From Eudorina sp. 2006-703-Eu-15 (Eukaryota; Chlorophyta; Chlorophyceae; Chlamydomonadales; Volvocaceae): a DNA stretch of 64,000 bases. Position 1 is the stretch's first letter. Each line of letters starts with the position of its first letter. A model generated the notes under the pieces. That model was not told the DNA's origin, did no database searches, and was given only the letters and a program-made list of their open reading frames with translations. Both the position numbers and the translations under genes were made by a program. The stretch is from NCBI GenBank assembly GCA_003117195.1, contig BDSI01000027.1, forward strand, positions 310,001-374,000, written 5' to 3'. Of this stretch, positions 1 to 10,724 are shown piece by piece.

Positions 1-46
1 CCGATGATCTTTTCCTCTTGTGCATCACCGCCGCCAGCCTCTCCCC

Positions 47-3000
47 ATGCAGCCCTCCACGCCGCCGTTGGCCACCGCCAGCGGTGCCGCAGTGACGCAC
101 AGCCCCTCCGGGCCCGGCAGCGAAGTTCGCACCGGCGCCGCCGGCCTCAGCGCTGGCGGCGGCGGCGGTGCTGCGCCACGCACTCTCCTCCTGGTCCGCC
201 ACGGCGAGTCGGTCTGGAACCTGGCCAACCGCTTCACCGGCTGGACGGATGTGGACCTCACCGCGCAGGGCCGCCGCCAGGCCCGGCTGGGGGGTGCGCT
301 GCTCCGCGCCCACGGCTACCGGGTGGACCTGGCCTTCACGTCCGTGCTCAAGAGGGCCATCCGGACGCTGCACATCCTGGAGGACGAAATGGACATCCTG
401 TACACGCCCGAGGTGGGCGGGTGGGGGCGGACGGTAGGGGGTCCGGGACGTCCAGTTGCAGGATGTTGGATTGCAGCGGTGCTCTGTGCTGGGACCTGCA
501 ACCCTGCAGATACGCCGCCTGGTGCGCCTCGCGCCGCGCCTCCATGCCGTATCGACTCCCTTTCCCCTTGACCCAGGTCAAGAGCTGGAGGCTGAACGAG
601 CGGCACTACGGGGCGCTGCAGGGCCTCAACAAGGCGGAGATGGCCGCCAAGCACGGGGCTGAGATGGTAGGCTTGGGGCCATCCGGGGCGCCACGGAACA
701 GGCAACGGACCGGGGCCCTGGAAGACGCCCGGACGCATCGCTGAGCCCGCCCCTTCCGGGTCGGGGTTTCGTCATACGGCCTCCGCCCCGTCGCGCCCCG
801 CGGCTGCCACCGCAGGTCCACATCTGGCGCCGCAGCTTCGGCACGCAGCCCCCGGCGCTGAGCCTTGATGACCCGCGGCATCCACGGTACGACGTCCGCT
901 ACCGCGGCATGGACGAGCAAGACTTGCCGTGCACGGAGAGCCTTAAGGTGAGCCCGGGGGTGTGCTTGGACAGATGCGCGGTGATGTGCAGCTCTCAATC
1001 CCCAAAAACACACGGACGACGTTCGCATTCAGTACACGGTATCGGAGCACATCAGGCGTCACCGGTTGCGAAGGGCTTTGGTTGTGAAGGGCTTGGGCTT
1101 CTGAGCGGCCCAAACCAGAGAGCCCCCGATTGCACCCCAGGCACGTACGTGCATGTACGGTATCACGTACGAGTGACATCCGTACGGTCCCGTACGTACA
1201 TCGGGTCTTTGTGACCACCCCGCAGGACTGCATCGCCCGCACGTTGCCCTTCTGGTCCAGCGACATTGCCCCGGCGGTGCGCAGCGGCAAGCGCGTGCTG
1301 GTGGTCGCCCACGGCAACAGCCTGCGGGGGGTGGTCAAGCACCTGGACGGCATCAGCGACGAAGTAAGGTGGCCAGCAGGGTGGCCAGTAGTGGTGACTG
1401 GGGGTCCGAGGAGGAGGCCTGGCAGTTCCTGAAGCGCCCTGACTGCCCTCAGCGGGTCGCTGATCAGCGCCAGGAGCGCAAGTGCGGCTGGATTGGATTG
1501 GATTGGATGAGGTCCTGACCGCTTCAGCGACCAAACCCAGGTGTCCAGCTGCCATGCGCGAGAGTACCGTGTGACAGGGGGAAGGGGGAAGATTGCGTTG
1601 CACTTTTCATGCACCGTACGACACCCACGCGGTGCGGTACATGCTCCATGACGCGACTGCTGCCAGTCTGTAACATAAGAGGGCGGGGAAGTTGGCGCCG
1701 GACATTGCCGTTTCGTTGCGTGCGTGTGGCGGACACCGCTTCTCCGGTACGACATCCCCCGAATCTTTTCCAGGAGATCATGATGCTGGAGATCCCCGTG
1801 GGGGTCCCCCTGGTGTACGAACTGGATGAGCAGCTCAAGCCCCTGCGACATTACTACCTGGGGCTGCAGCTGGTGGCGGCGCCGCCCCTGGACGTCACCG
1901 CGCTCCCTCCGCCGCTGTCCACCACACCGCCTCCCGCCGACATGGCGCCCGCGTCGCCCGCCGCTGCGACGCCTGGCACGGTTTCCGTGCCTGCCGGGGC
2001 CACGGCGGCGCAAGCTGCGCCTGCGGAGTTCGCCGCGGCAGTCCCCGAGGGCGAGGCGGAGCTGCAGGCGCTGATGCAGGCGAGGCGGTGTGGCAGCCAA
2101 ATGAGTGGGCCTGTGGGAGGAGGAGGAGTTCGGCGGTTGAGCGGGGGACGGTGACGTGTTCGCGGATCCTGCACCTTGAAATCAGTTCAGCACCTCTAGG
2201 GTGCAGTGCAGTGCATCGCATGCGTGTTACTTCATGCAGGTTGCGTGTGGCTATGTGCATCGCTGTGTGTGCATCGCGTGCTCCTGATCCGGATCACTCG
2301 GCTTGTCATTTGGCTCACACGGCCACCCAGAGAGTGCAGACAGTGGGCTACGTTCCCTGCATGGCGTTGGCAACCCAGTTGCAGTAGTATTGCTTCCCCC
2401 GTTCACGCCCCATCGCCCGCGTCCCGACCGGCACCTCGCCATGCCCTCCTTAGGCCCTGGTGTCCTGCGGCGCCACCACGGCTGACCACGTCCACAACGC
2501 CGCCACCGCCAGCGCACTGGTGGGCGACCTGGCGGCGGCGGAAGACCTCCTGCTGCGGGGCTCAATGGCGGCGGCCAAGTACGTCTTCGGCCACTTATCC
2601 CCTGCAGCTGTCGCGGCGGCGGCGGCGGAGTCCGCATCAGACGTACTGGGACCGGCGAGGCTAGCTGCTCAGGGCCAGACTCCGGAGGAGGGCCTTGCGG
2701 TCGTCGGGGCTGGTTATGGCAGCCGAGCCTTCGGACCAGGGGGTGCCAGGACCGGCAGCGAGACCGTGGCAAGCGCCCTGGCGGCATTCAAGCGGGCAGC
2801 GCCGCTGATGGATGAGGAGAAGCACGTGCTCGTGGGGATGGCGGCGCCGCCGCCGCGCATGTCCACGCCGGCTGGAGTGGAAGGGGGGCGCATGGCGGCG
2901 TCGAGCCTGGCAGCGTCTCTGCTGGCGGTGGTAGGTGCCGACAAAAAGGTGGTGCTAGCAATGCCCAGCTGCGGCGGTGGTGGAAGCGAAATGGGAAGCG

Positions 3001-3182
3001 GAGGTGGCAGTGGAGGAGCCGCCTCGATGCCGCCGTGGTGGAGCTGCCTTGCTGCGTGGCAGCACGGCGGCTGTGTGTGGGCCATAGGCGGCGTGGCGGA
3101 TGGGTCGGAGGCGCAGCTGGTGGCGGAGGCGCTGACCTGCGCCACGGGTAGCATATGGAAGGCGGCACTGGGAAAGATATGA
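47..3182 (+). CDS. 2,3-bisphosphoglycerate-dependent phosphoglycerate mutase with long C-terminal extension
   Basis: Interconverts 3- and 2-phosphoglycerate in glycolysis. Exons read as 47-412, 577-666, 816-947, 1226-1363, 1774-2079 and 2454-3182; all stay in phase and give 586 codons. The catalytic core shows VRHGESVWN (His52), LNERHYG (Glu130) and [10 protein letters not shown] (His225). The 173-residue spacing of the two histidines matches the bacterial dPGM family as I remember it. The core ends near residue 272 at HYYLG, where family members normally stop. About 314 Ala/Gly/Pro-rich residues follow, including [20 protein letters not shown]. The fifth intron uses a GC donor (CAG|GCGAGG at 2079/2080), forced by phase. 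The start is the first in-frame ATG in the window; a real start further upstream cannot be excluded. TGTAA signals lie at 3706 and 3798. The enzyme call is firm; the role of the extension is unknown. Confidence 0.9.
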
Positions 3183-3874
3183 ACTGGGGACCGATCTTGT
3201 GTTTCACGGGGAACTCCTGAGGTTAGCCAAGGAAACGGCAGGCTGGAGGAGGTGTGTCATGCCGCAATGAGCGTTGCGTTGCGTTGCGAACAGATTCTGA
3301 CGCGCAGTTTGAGAGACGCGTACCCGCTGGTTCGTATCTGGAAGGACGGCCGGGCGTTGTGTACTGTTGCTGTTGTTGTACGCACCAGAGATGAACGAAG
3401 GAACGGAAAGAACAAGCACCCCTCCGCATAGCCATATTGTCAACTGCTGTGGCTATATTGATGATAATATATGTATGCAACTACGTGTACATGCTTTGAA
3501 TGATGCATGTTGCACGGTTCACAGCAGAGCCTTTGTTGACAGCTGCGGTCTCGAGGCGCTCCCTGCGCCCGTCCTAACGCCATGGGATCGGAGAAATGTA
3601 TCGAATGATTTTCGCGTGCATCTTTCTTGGAGAATCCTCCATTGGCACTGACGTTCCGGTAGAACTGTACGGCGCATGACCGTGCAATGCATGCTGGGGC
3701 AAAGATGTAAGAGCAGAAGAGAGACAAGAGAAGACAGTTATCATACTGTGTTCTTGTCAGCGAGCTATGTATGTAAGTAAAAAGCAATATCCTTCGTTGT
3801 AAATTGGAAGCAATTCAAATCCACAGGGCGACCGCGATAGCGGGTGAGGTTAGTCCGTGATAACTTTTTGGAGG
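3183..3874 (+). other. 3' untranslated/intergenic region between phosphoglycerate mutase and UBC9
   Basis: No coding exon was seen. Two TGTAA motifs (3706-3710 and 3798-3802), the usual green-algal polyadenylation signal, sit downstream of the mutase stop. The second is only about 73 bp before the UBC9 start, so the two same-strand genes are tightly packed. A short GCGTT run occurs near 3273. Confidence 0.5.
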
Positions 3875-5845
3875 ATGACGGCAGAGCTGGCGGATAGGCG
3901 CCTGCTTGAAGAGCGAAAGCTGTTTAGAAAGACAAGGTGTGGCGAGGTTGGGCTAAACGGCAAATTATGCCTCAAAGCCGGAAACTCTTACGCCGGCTGT
4001 TTTTGATCCAGGCTATTCGGTTTCGTTGCCAAACCTTTGACAAGGGAAGATGGTAAGTTGCTTCGCGACAAACCATTTGCTGCAAACCTTGCACTATCCG
4101 TACAACCCGGTTGTGCGCGCTGCGGATTGGTCGCCCTCGACTCGGTGTTAGGAGCCGCAGGTGTTTATGAGCTCGTATCATGTACGTGATGCGACGGCTG
4201 GGGCCGTTGGGGCCGGTGTGCACGCGACAGCGGTGTTGGACCAGTTGGACAGAGCTGTGTTCAGAACACCAACAGGTTACCGCGTTGCCCTGAGGTCTAC
4301 GTGTTTCTCCTGTGGGCAACCGCAGGAAGTACAAACTTGCGGCTTTGGAATTGCCGCATTCCAGGGCCCAACGGCACCGCATGGGAGGAGGGGTCCTACC
4401 CCCTCACGCTGGAGTTCCCGGACACGTACCCATCGGACCCTCCCACATGTCGTTTTCCCGCCGGTTTCTTCCATCCGTAAGTCGTTCAGAGATGATTTGT
4501 TTGATTGGGTGCAGGTGTCGTAAAGCGCTGGTGTGCAATCTTTGGGACGGGCCGGGAAACCCAAGGCCGTGAAGCGTCCGTCAATTATGCAAAGACGTCT
4601 GGTGTCTGCAAGATTCCGTGCTTTTTACGTGCTGAATTACTCCGGATGTGTAATTGTCACAGGAACGTGTACCCAGACGGCAAGGTGAGAGCTGTATTAC
4701 ATATCCACGGCCGCTGGCTGCGCCATGACTTGCCTGCTGGCGTTTACGGTGCAAGGGAGCGGATTATGCGCCATCTGTCGGCTGGGCCCTCGCTGCCACG
4801 GCGCTTTAAACTGTGCCTGAATGCCTTGATAGGTCTGCCTGAGCCTACTCAACAATGATGCGGACCTGGGAGGGCAGTGGGCTCCAAGCATATCGATTAC
4901 GCAGGTGAGCGTTCAAGGAGCCGGGCGCCGTTGGCTGTCCAGGACGACGTCAATCATGATACCAGCTTGGCGTCCCATCTACAACTACACGTTACCTCAA
5001 TGAACATAATGGGTTCGTTGCGGCCCACCGTCTCTCGTATCTGGCCCTTTGCGACAGCTGGCTGGGACACGGTTCCGGCCACATCGCGGTGGCTTACGTG
5101 CTCTGAACTTTGCGCATCTTTCGTCCTTTCTTTGCTTGTCCACCCTTACCCATCCGCTACTTACGCCTTCTCGCTGGTGCAGATATTGTCAGGCATCCAG
5201 GAGCTGCTCAGCAACCCCAATATCAAGTCCCCAGCCCAGGTACGGCCCCCGAGCTTATGTATAAAAAAGATTTAAAGAAGGGTTTGACAATATTGGTTGT
5301 TGACAAAAGAATTCAGGCAGGGCTTGGGAGGGTTGCGCGCTCATACATTGTCTTGGTGCAGTGCGGGCCTTACACCGACGGCCTTGGCGACTGTTTGTCA
5401 GGACTAAGCGTGCTGTTAAATGGTGCGGGGTTCGTCAAGAGCTCAGTAGAGCCGGAACGGCTTGGGTTGGGCGGGCATACATGGGTGCATGCCGACCCAG
5501 GGCTGAATTCAGTCTTGCCCGCCTAGATTCTGTAATACGCTGTTGCCCACTTCACCAGTGCCCACCAAACAGACCGGTCTTTCGTGGCCTGAGTTTCGTT
5601 TGCATTTCCCTTCCTAACAGTTGCCCGCCTACGAAGCGCTCAAGAAGGACAAGGCGTTGTATGAGAGGCAAGCATCTATGTGTGCTGCGCAATCCTGGTG
5701 GTGCCCTAATGCTGTTCGAAATGTGCGTCGCTTGCCGAACGGTATTCTCGGCAGAACGATTTTATACATCACTGATACGGGTGTTTCGCCCTGCAGGACC
5801 GTTCGGGATCAGGCGAAGAAGTACCCGGCACCGGAGGATGAGTGA
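3875..5845 (+). CDS. UBC9: SUMO-conjugating enzyme E2, UBC9 type
   Basis: Accepts SUMO from the E1 as a thioester and transfers it to target lysines, mainly in the nucleus. Eight exons: 3875-3936, 4012-4052, 4326-4476, 4663-4684, 4833-4904, 5183-5239, 5621-5667 and 5797-5845, giving 166 codons, close to the family's 158-160. The UBC fold is visible in order: LLEERKLFRK, FGFVAKP, WNCRIPGPNGTAWEEGSYPL, FFHPNVYPDG (HPN at 84-86), VCLSLLNND with the catalytic Cys at 94 (human Cys93), ILSGIQELLSNPN and the C-terminal RDQAKKYP. WNCRIPG and the RxxAKK tail favour UBC9 over ubiquitin E2s. The seventh intron has a GC donor (GAGAG|GCAAGC). The start is the only in-frame ATG before the conserved N-helix. 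Confidence 0.92.
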
Positions 5846-6261
5846 TGAACGGGGTCAGGATTTTGAAGGGATGGGACAACCAAATCGAGATGATGCGACG
5901 GACAACGGAGCTGGATGATTTATCGCGCCGCCATGGGTCGCGTCTTCGCACGTGATCCAGTGATCCGCAGTACTTCAATGCTATGGTTCGCTCGTTCCAC
6001 AGTTGGACGCAGGACGTCGCTCACATTCAGTTGTACGGCATGCGGGATCCATGCATGGAACGAGGGGATGCACGAACTTATGTTGTTTTATGGCGTACTG
6101 CTTTAATTAATAACGAGGACCATTTTTGCCGTATTTTGCTGGCAATGAGACGGATTGTGGATGTTCCGCAAACGGAGATTAAACATCTGGTTTTCCACCG
6201 ACATGCAATTTCACCTTGGTTATCAAGTATAAGAGATGGCAAACTTGTGAAGAGATCGGCC
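5846..6261. other. Intergenic, UBC9 3' UTR to next gene
   Basis: No gene supported. An open frame runs upstream from the next gene's ATG at 6262 through this stretch, but it shows no conserved residues and is treated as 5' UTR. Confidence 0.4.
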
Positions 6262-7819
6262 ATGGTATCAGCAGTATCGTCCGGGGCCACGCGAGCGACG
6301 TTAGTGGGTTACGGCAGAGTGGGAAAATGTATCGCAAATATGCTTGGACCCAATCTCGGTCTATGTATCGCCCGTCGCGACGGCGTGATCCCGGCAGACG
6401 GCGAGGTGCGAGGTCAAGCGCATGCAGCTTTGAACTGCAAACGAAATCTGCCTCGATTGGCACCGATGCAAGACTCTGAAGGTATGTGCTATGCATGTTC
6501 AGGGACCTATCTACTGCACTACAACCAACGACGCTCTGGACGATGTCCTTCGGCGGACACCGCCCGTACGGCGCCGCGACTTGGTCTTTTTCCAGAACGG
6601 CTGGCTATTGCCCTGGTTCGAGGCAAATAGCATTGATGATGTGACGCAGGTGGCTTTGTACATGGCGGGTGCGTACGCGTCATGTTTCACGTCCCGCACG
6701 GCTGTGGGTATAACCGACTGAGTTGTGCTCCCTTACTTGCGCTGGTCAGCACCTCGCTGAGGTCTCACAAGGGGGGGCCACCTGCGCGACGTGTGAAATG
6801 GTAACTGCTCGTGATGCCTCCATGTTCCCGCAGCCGCGCCTGACGGATCTGCAACTGACGGTCTGCGCACCGTTGTCTCCGGAAGGTGCGTGGCGTTGGG
6901 CCTCACGGACTGCATCGCAGGCCCCGTTCGTATCTGGCGGGGCTTCGGCGGGCCCCCGTGAGGACTAATGCAGCGCACCAATCGCCCGCCTCTCGCACAA
7001 ACCACTGGATCTTTGGGTCGCGCTCACATGTACAGGATGCATAGGTGTTCTGGAAAAGCTCAAGACGATGAACGACTGACGTGAAGGTCATAAGACGCTA
7101 CGGTTCTTGACACAATGAAAATGACAAATATGAATGAATGAATGAACGTTACAGCGGACCCCAAAGGGATCACCGGAGTATATCAGGGCAATATGAGTTA
7201 TTACCGACTGGGTACTTGAACTCGGACAGACCAACCACGCCGCGTATTGTGTCTCAATCCAGGTGGGCGGAGCACGTCGCAGCGACGCTAGCCAAGGGCC
7301 ACGTTTCCTGTGCCGTGGTGGACCAGGTGTCCCTGCACAGAGCACTCATTGAGAAGTCGCTGTGGGCATCGATCTTTTGGCTGCTGAGCGCTGCGCTGGG
7401 CGGTGTGAAGGTGCGTTGGAGCCTGTGGGCTATGGAGCTTTGGCAAGCGGGATGGTGGGCCACTGCACACTGTAACTCCTCCTGACATATTCATGCAGGT
7501 GGGCGATATTGCGTCACAGTATCAGTCCGATGTGGAATCCCTGGTGGTGGAGCTGCTGCCGTTGATGAGGGAGGAACTTGAAGCTGCAGCGGCCAGGCAT
7601 CCGGGAGCCCTGGAGGCCTCCGTCGCTCTGCGGGATCATCAACCGGTGCTGCGTGCGCTTCTGGAGTACAGCGAATCGATTGGGCAAGCGGTCCCCAGCC
7701 GGGACATGGCGCTTTCGGAATTCACGTGGCGCAACGGAGCGTTGCTGCGAAGGGGTTTGACCCCCGTGCACTGCACTTGGTTGAAACGTGCGGGCGTGGA
7801 CATTGCAGCATACATGTAG
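6262..7819 (+). CDS. Rossmann-fold NAD(P)-binding dehydrogenase-like protein (6PGDH/ketopantoate-reductase-like)
   Basis: Exons 6262-6405, 6503-6668, 6834-6885, 7263-7410 and 7499-7819 join in phase to 276 codons. An N-terminal GYGRVG (residues 16-21) fits the dinucleotide-binding GxGxxG loop. Next come [13 protein letters not shown] and [13 protein letters not shown], then a helical C-terminal half containing [13 protein letters not shown] and [18 protein letters not shown]. From memory this pattern resembles a plant/algal family annotated only as 6-phosphogluconate dehydrogenase C-terminal-like, whose substrate I do not know. The third exon is short and was placed by phase and by its downstream link to RWAEHV. 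An in-frame upstream extension of the first exon is possible. Confidence 0.7.
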
Positions 7820-8040
7820 TTTCGATAGTTCAATTTCATTTCTGTTTGGTAAACGGCTTGTCGATGTCACGACTTTTGTGCGATGTACGGGGATGCAGTG
7901 CGTGCCGTGACCAGGCTCAGCATGACCACTCTCGAGCTTGCAAACCAGCCTTTAATTCACAAACTTACCTTCAATACGTTTATTTAATTCGTGTCTGCAT
8001 TGCTGGGTCATTTTTCTTTGGTTCAAATTTTGTGGTCACG

Positions 8041-9543
8041 ATGGCGACCGATGACGCCGCCGGACCAGTGCCTTCGACCATCCGTATTGGAGTTTTAGCG
8101 CTGCAAGGCTCCTTTCGCGAACACATGTTCTTGCTGCAAAAGGTTCCTGGAGTTGATGTGGTGGAAGTCCGAACTAAAGAGGAGCTGGAGAGCGTGGCTG
8201 GACTAATTATTCCAGGCGGCGAGAGCACGACCATGGCCTTGGTGGCCGAGAGATGGGGCTTGATTCCCGAACTTCAAGCTTTCGCCAAGGCTGGGAAGCC
8301 GGTTTGGGGAACCTGTGCAGGAATGATTTTCCTTGCTGAGTCCGCCGAAGGTATGAGTTGAGCTGCAGTTCTGCGCAATTGGGTGGAGAAAGTGAGTCAC
8401 TCTTTGTGCGGGCGGGAGCCAGGTATGGGTCGAGTGCCGTTCTGCTGCCGCAACGAGCGGCGCAGCTCACGCATCCCGAACGACCCATTCCAATAACAGG
8501 CCAAAAGAAGGGGGGCCAGTCCCTACTCGGTGGCCTGGACATCACTGTGTCGCGGAACTTCTTCGGTGCTCAGGTGGGCAAGAGTGACTACGTGTTAAGA
8601 TAGCTTCCGTACATATCGCTGGCGCTGCACTCACCCGAAGTGGGTTGATGCAGATCAACAGCTTTGAGACTCGGCTGCCAGCACCGGAGTGTGTCAAGTC
8701 ATTTGGATCGTAAGTTTGGTATTCGCTGAACGTTGTCTGGCGTGGTTCGGCAGACACAGGGTGGGTGATGGTGCAACATAATGCAATTTGGAACTGCGCC
8801 ATGTCCCGTGTGGGATGTGGCGTTTTTGGGTCGCCCACCGTCCACCTGTTGACTGCTCCTTGCGCAACGCTGAGAAGACGGTTGGTTGAGTCAGCGATTT
8901 CTTAGTTCGTGGGCGATATCGTCAGCTACTTCATGCATTGTCGTCGATTGTCGTGAACCTGCGCACCTTGACCCCATCTGTATCGTGTGCCGTACAGAAC
9001 CGATGACTTCCGGGCCGTCTTTATTCGGGCCCCGGCGGTGCTGGCCGCGGGACCTGAGGTGGAGGTCTTGGCCGAGTATACCCTCACACCCGAGGAGGCG
9101 GCAGCCTATGGCCGGGAAAAGGTCATCGTGGCGGTGCGCAAGGGGGTGCTCATGGCGACTGCCTTCCACCCCGAGCTCACGTCCGACCTGCGCTGGTGGG
9201 TCAATACCGCTGTGTTGCTGTGTGCGGTAGTGGACGTCGAACGGAAGTCTTAAGTTTTATGCATCGATGGTAGTTTTCTTTCATCCTTCGCCACTTGCGT
9301 CCCCATCCTGAACTTACGTTCCTTAAGATGTTTTCGGCGTCCTCACCCGAGTCCCCTGATGACCCTGTACGACAACATGTTATGTCCCGCAGGCACCAGG
9401 CGTTTGTGGACATGGTGCGCAAGCACTCGCAGCAGCCCGACAAGGTGCCGCCGCCCCTGTTCCAAAACCTGGGGCGGGCTCCAAATCGGCCGCTCGACCT
9501 GCCCGTGTACGGCAAGGAGTTCATGCGTGCGGAGCAGATGTGA
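8041..9543 (+). CDS. PDX2: Pyridoxal 5'-phosphate synthase glutaminase subunit (PdxT/PDX2)
   Basis: Hydrolyses glutamine and channels ammonia to the PDX1 synthase subunit for de novo vitamin B6 synthesis; normally cytosolic in plants and algae. Exons 8041-8350, 8500-8573, 8654-8709, 8998-9195 and 9393-9543 give 262 codons. Signature elements are [21 protein letters not shown] (GGES at 59-62), the nucleophile elbow VWGTCAG with Cys92, [16 protein letters not shown], and the triad partners His204 and Glu206 in [10 protein letters not shown]. All three catalytic residues are intact. The last exon adds a basic tail of about 50 residues beyond the bacterial enzyme, as in plants. The start is the first in-frame ATG before GVLALQG; no targeting peptide is evident. 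Confidence 0.95.
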
Positions 9544-10724
9544 GCGGCTACCAGCGAACCTTAGTAACTAGCAGCGGAGATTTGACGAGGACATGCGTTA
9601 AGCAGAGGAGACTCGCACGGCCCTTGGCAGCTGCACAGGAGAGCGATGAGGGCGTGCGTGACCACTCTGCCTCCAGCTGGGGAATACGCCCCGCGTTAGT
9701 GTCTCTCAGTGAACTTCTTCTGGTTGACGAAGACCCAGCATTGAAAACCAAGCATTTGAACGGGTGCTTGAAGCACACAGCGGCACGTGAAGCGGGTGCG
9801 TGTGTGCAGCGAGAAACCGGGTGCGTGTCCGGTGGCCCGCGGAGTGGTGTGCTTGAGAGAGCACGCGACTGCGTGCAAGACACCCGTCATTGTGAGGCAG
9901 GCAGGTTGTGATGGCGCATGGACGTGCGTTGCGGTGAAGCAGTGGTGGCAGGCAAGGAGAGAAAGGTGTGAGATGTGCAGCGACAGAGTCGCAACCTTCC
10001 CAGAGAGTGCTGGGGCCGGGGGGCCTTATCTGTCAACGCCCGAATGATTGCGGCGCGGTAACGTGGTCTGCCAGACACCCGCGGCCATATTCTGAGAGAA
10101 GCGCGATTTTAGCGAAATGTGTGGGTCCCGGCTTGGCGAGTGCGTGGTCGAGGAATGATGACAACATCACCGGGTGGACGTGAGACTGCCATATTGGCGC
10201 CTCCGGGCTGTGGACTTCGTAAATTGAGTGCCCTGTATAGCGCATATCGGACACTCCAGTTATGACTCCGTGTCATCGTGGGGCCGCATTCAGAGCAGGC
10301 TGTGCCGCGAGAGGGTTTCCGATGTGGTCCCGTTGTTTGCGTTAACATGTCTCAAGAGACATTACCCATGCACCTACATGCGCCATCCACTTAACCTCCA
10401 AACGCACCACATCACCAAGCACCGGTGCAACTCAGGGTCCGTATGCACTGTTGTCCCGAAAGCACGTGCACACGCCGCGTCAGTTGGTCCCCTTGAGGCC
10501 AAAGCATGCGTCCAAAGTTCAGGCGGCAGCGCATGGATACAATCCATGAATGGCTCCCACGCAGATGACATGGTTACCACCGTCTACATGGCCCACCCGG
10601 ACACCCTACGACAGCCCAAGGCACTCGCGGTGTGTTGGAGATGCATAGACGACTTGATGCATCCTCGACGACCACGAAAAACGGCAGCCCACGAAGCGCG
10701 CGCAACCCCGCCATCCGCGTTCCT
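9544..10724. other. Intergenic between convergent PDX2 and CEP290
   Basis: Contains the two 3' untranslated regions of convergent genes. Open frames here have no domain signatures or plausible splice structure. I see no RNA gene or repeat in it. Confidence 0.4.

Noticed and set aside
1140..1200. GTAC-rich quasi-palindromic stretch in a mutase intron
   Set aside because: Short, imperfect and without other copies seen; not strong enough to call a repeat or hairpin.
943..2100. Long minus-strand open frame of about 385 codons opposite phosphoglycerate mutase
   Set aside because: It spans exons and introns of the mutase, starts without a supported ATG, has Arg/Gly-rich composition typical of an antisense GC-rich frame, and shows no motif.
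5983..6261. Upstream in-frame extension of the Rossmann protein
   Set aside because: No conserved residues, and it begins far before the dinucleotide-binding strand expected close to the N-terminus; the ATG at 6262 is preferred.
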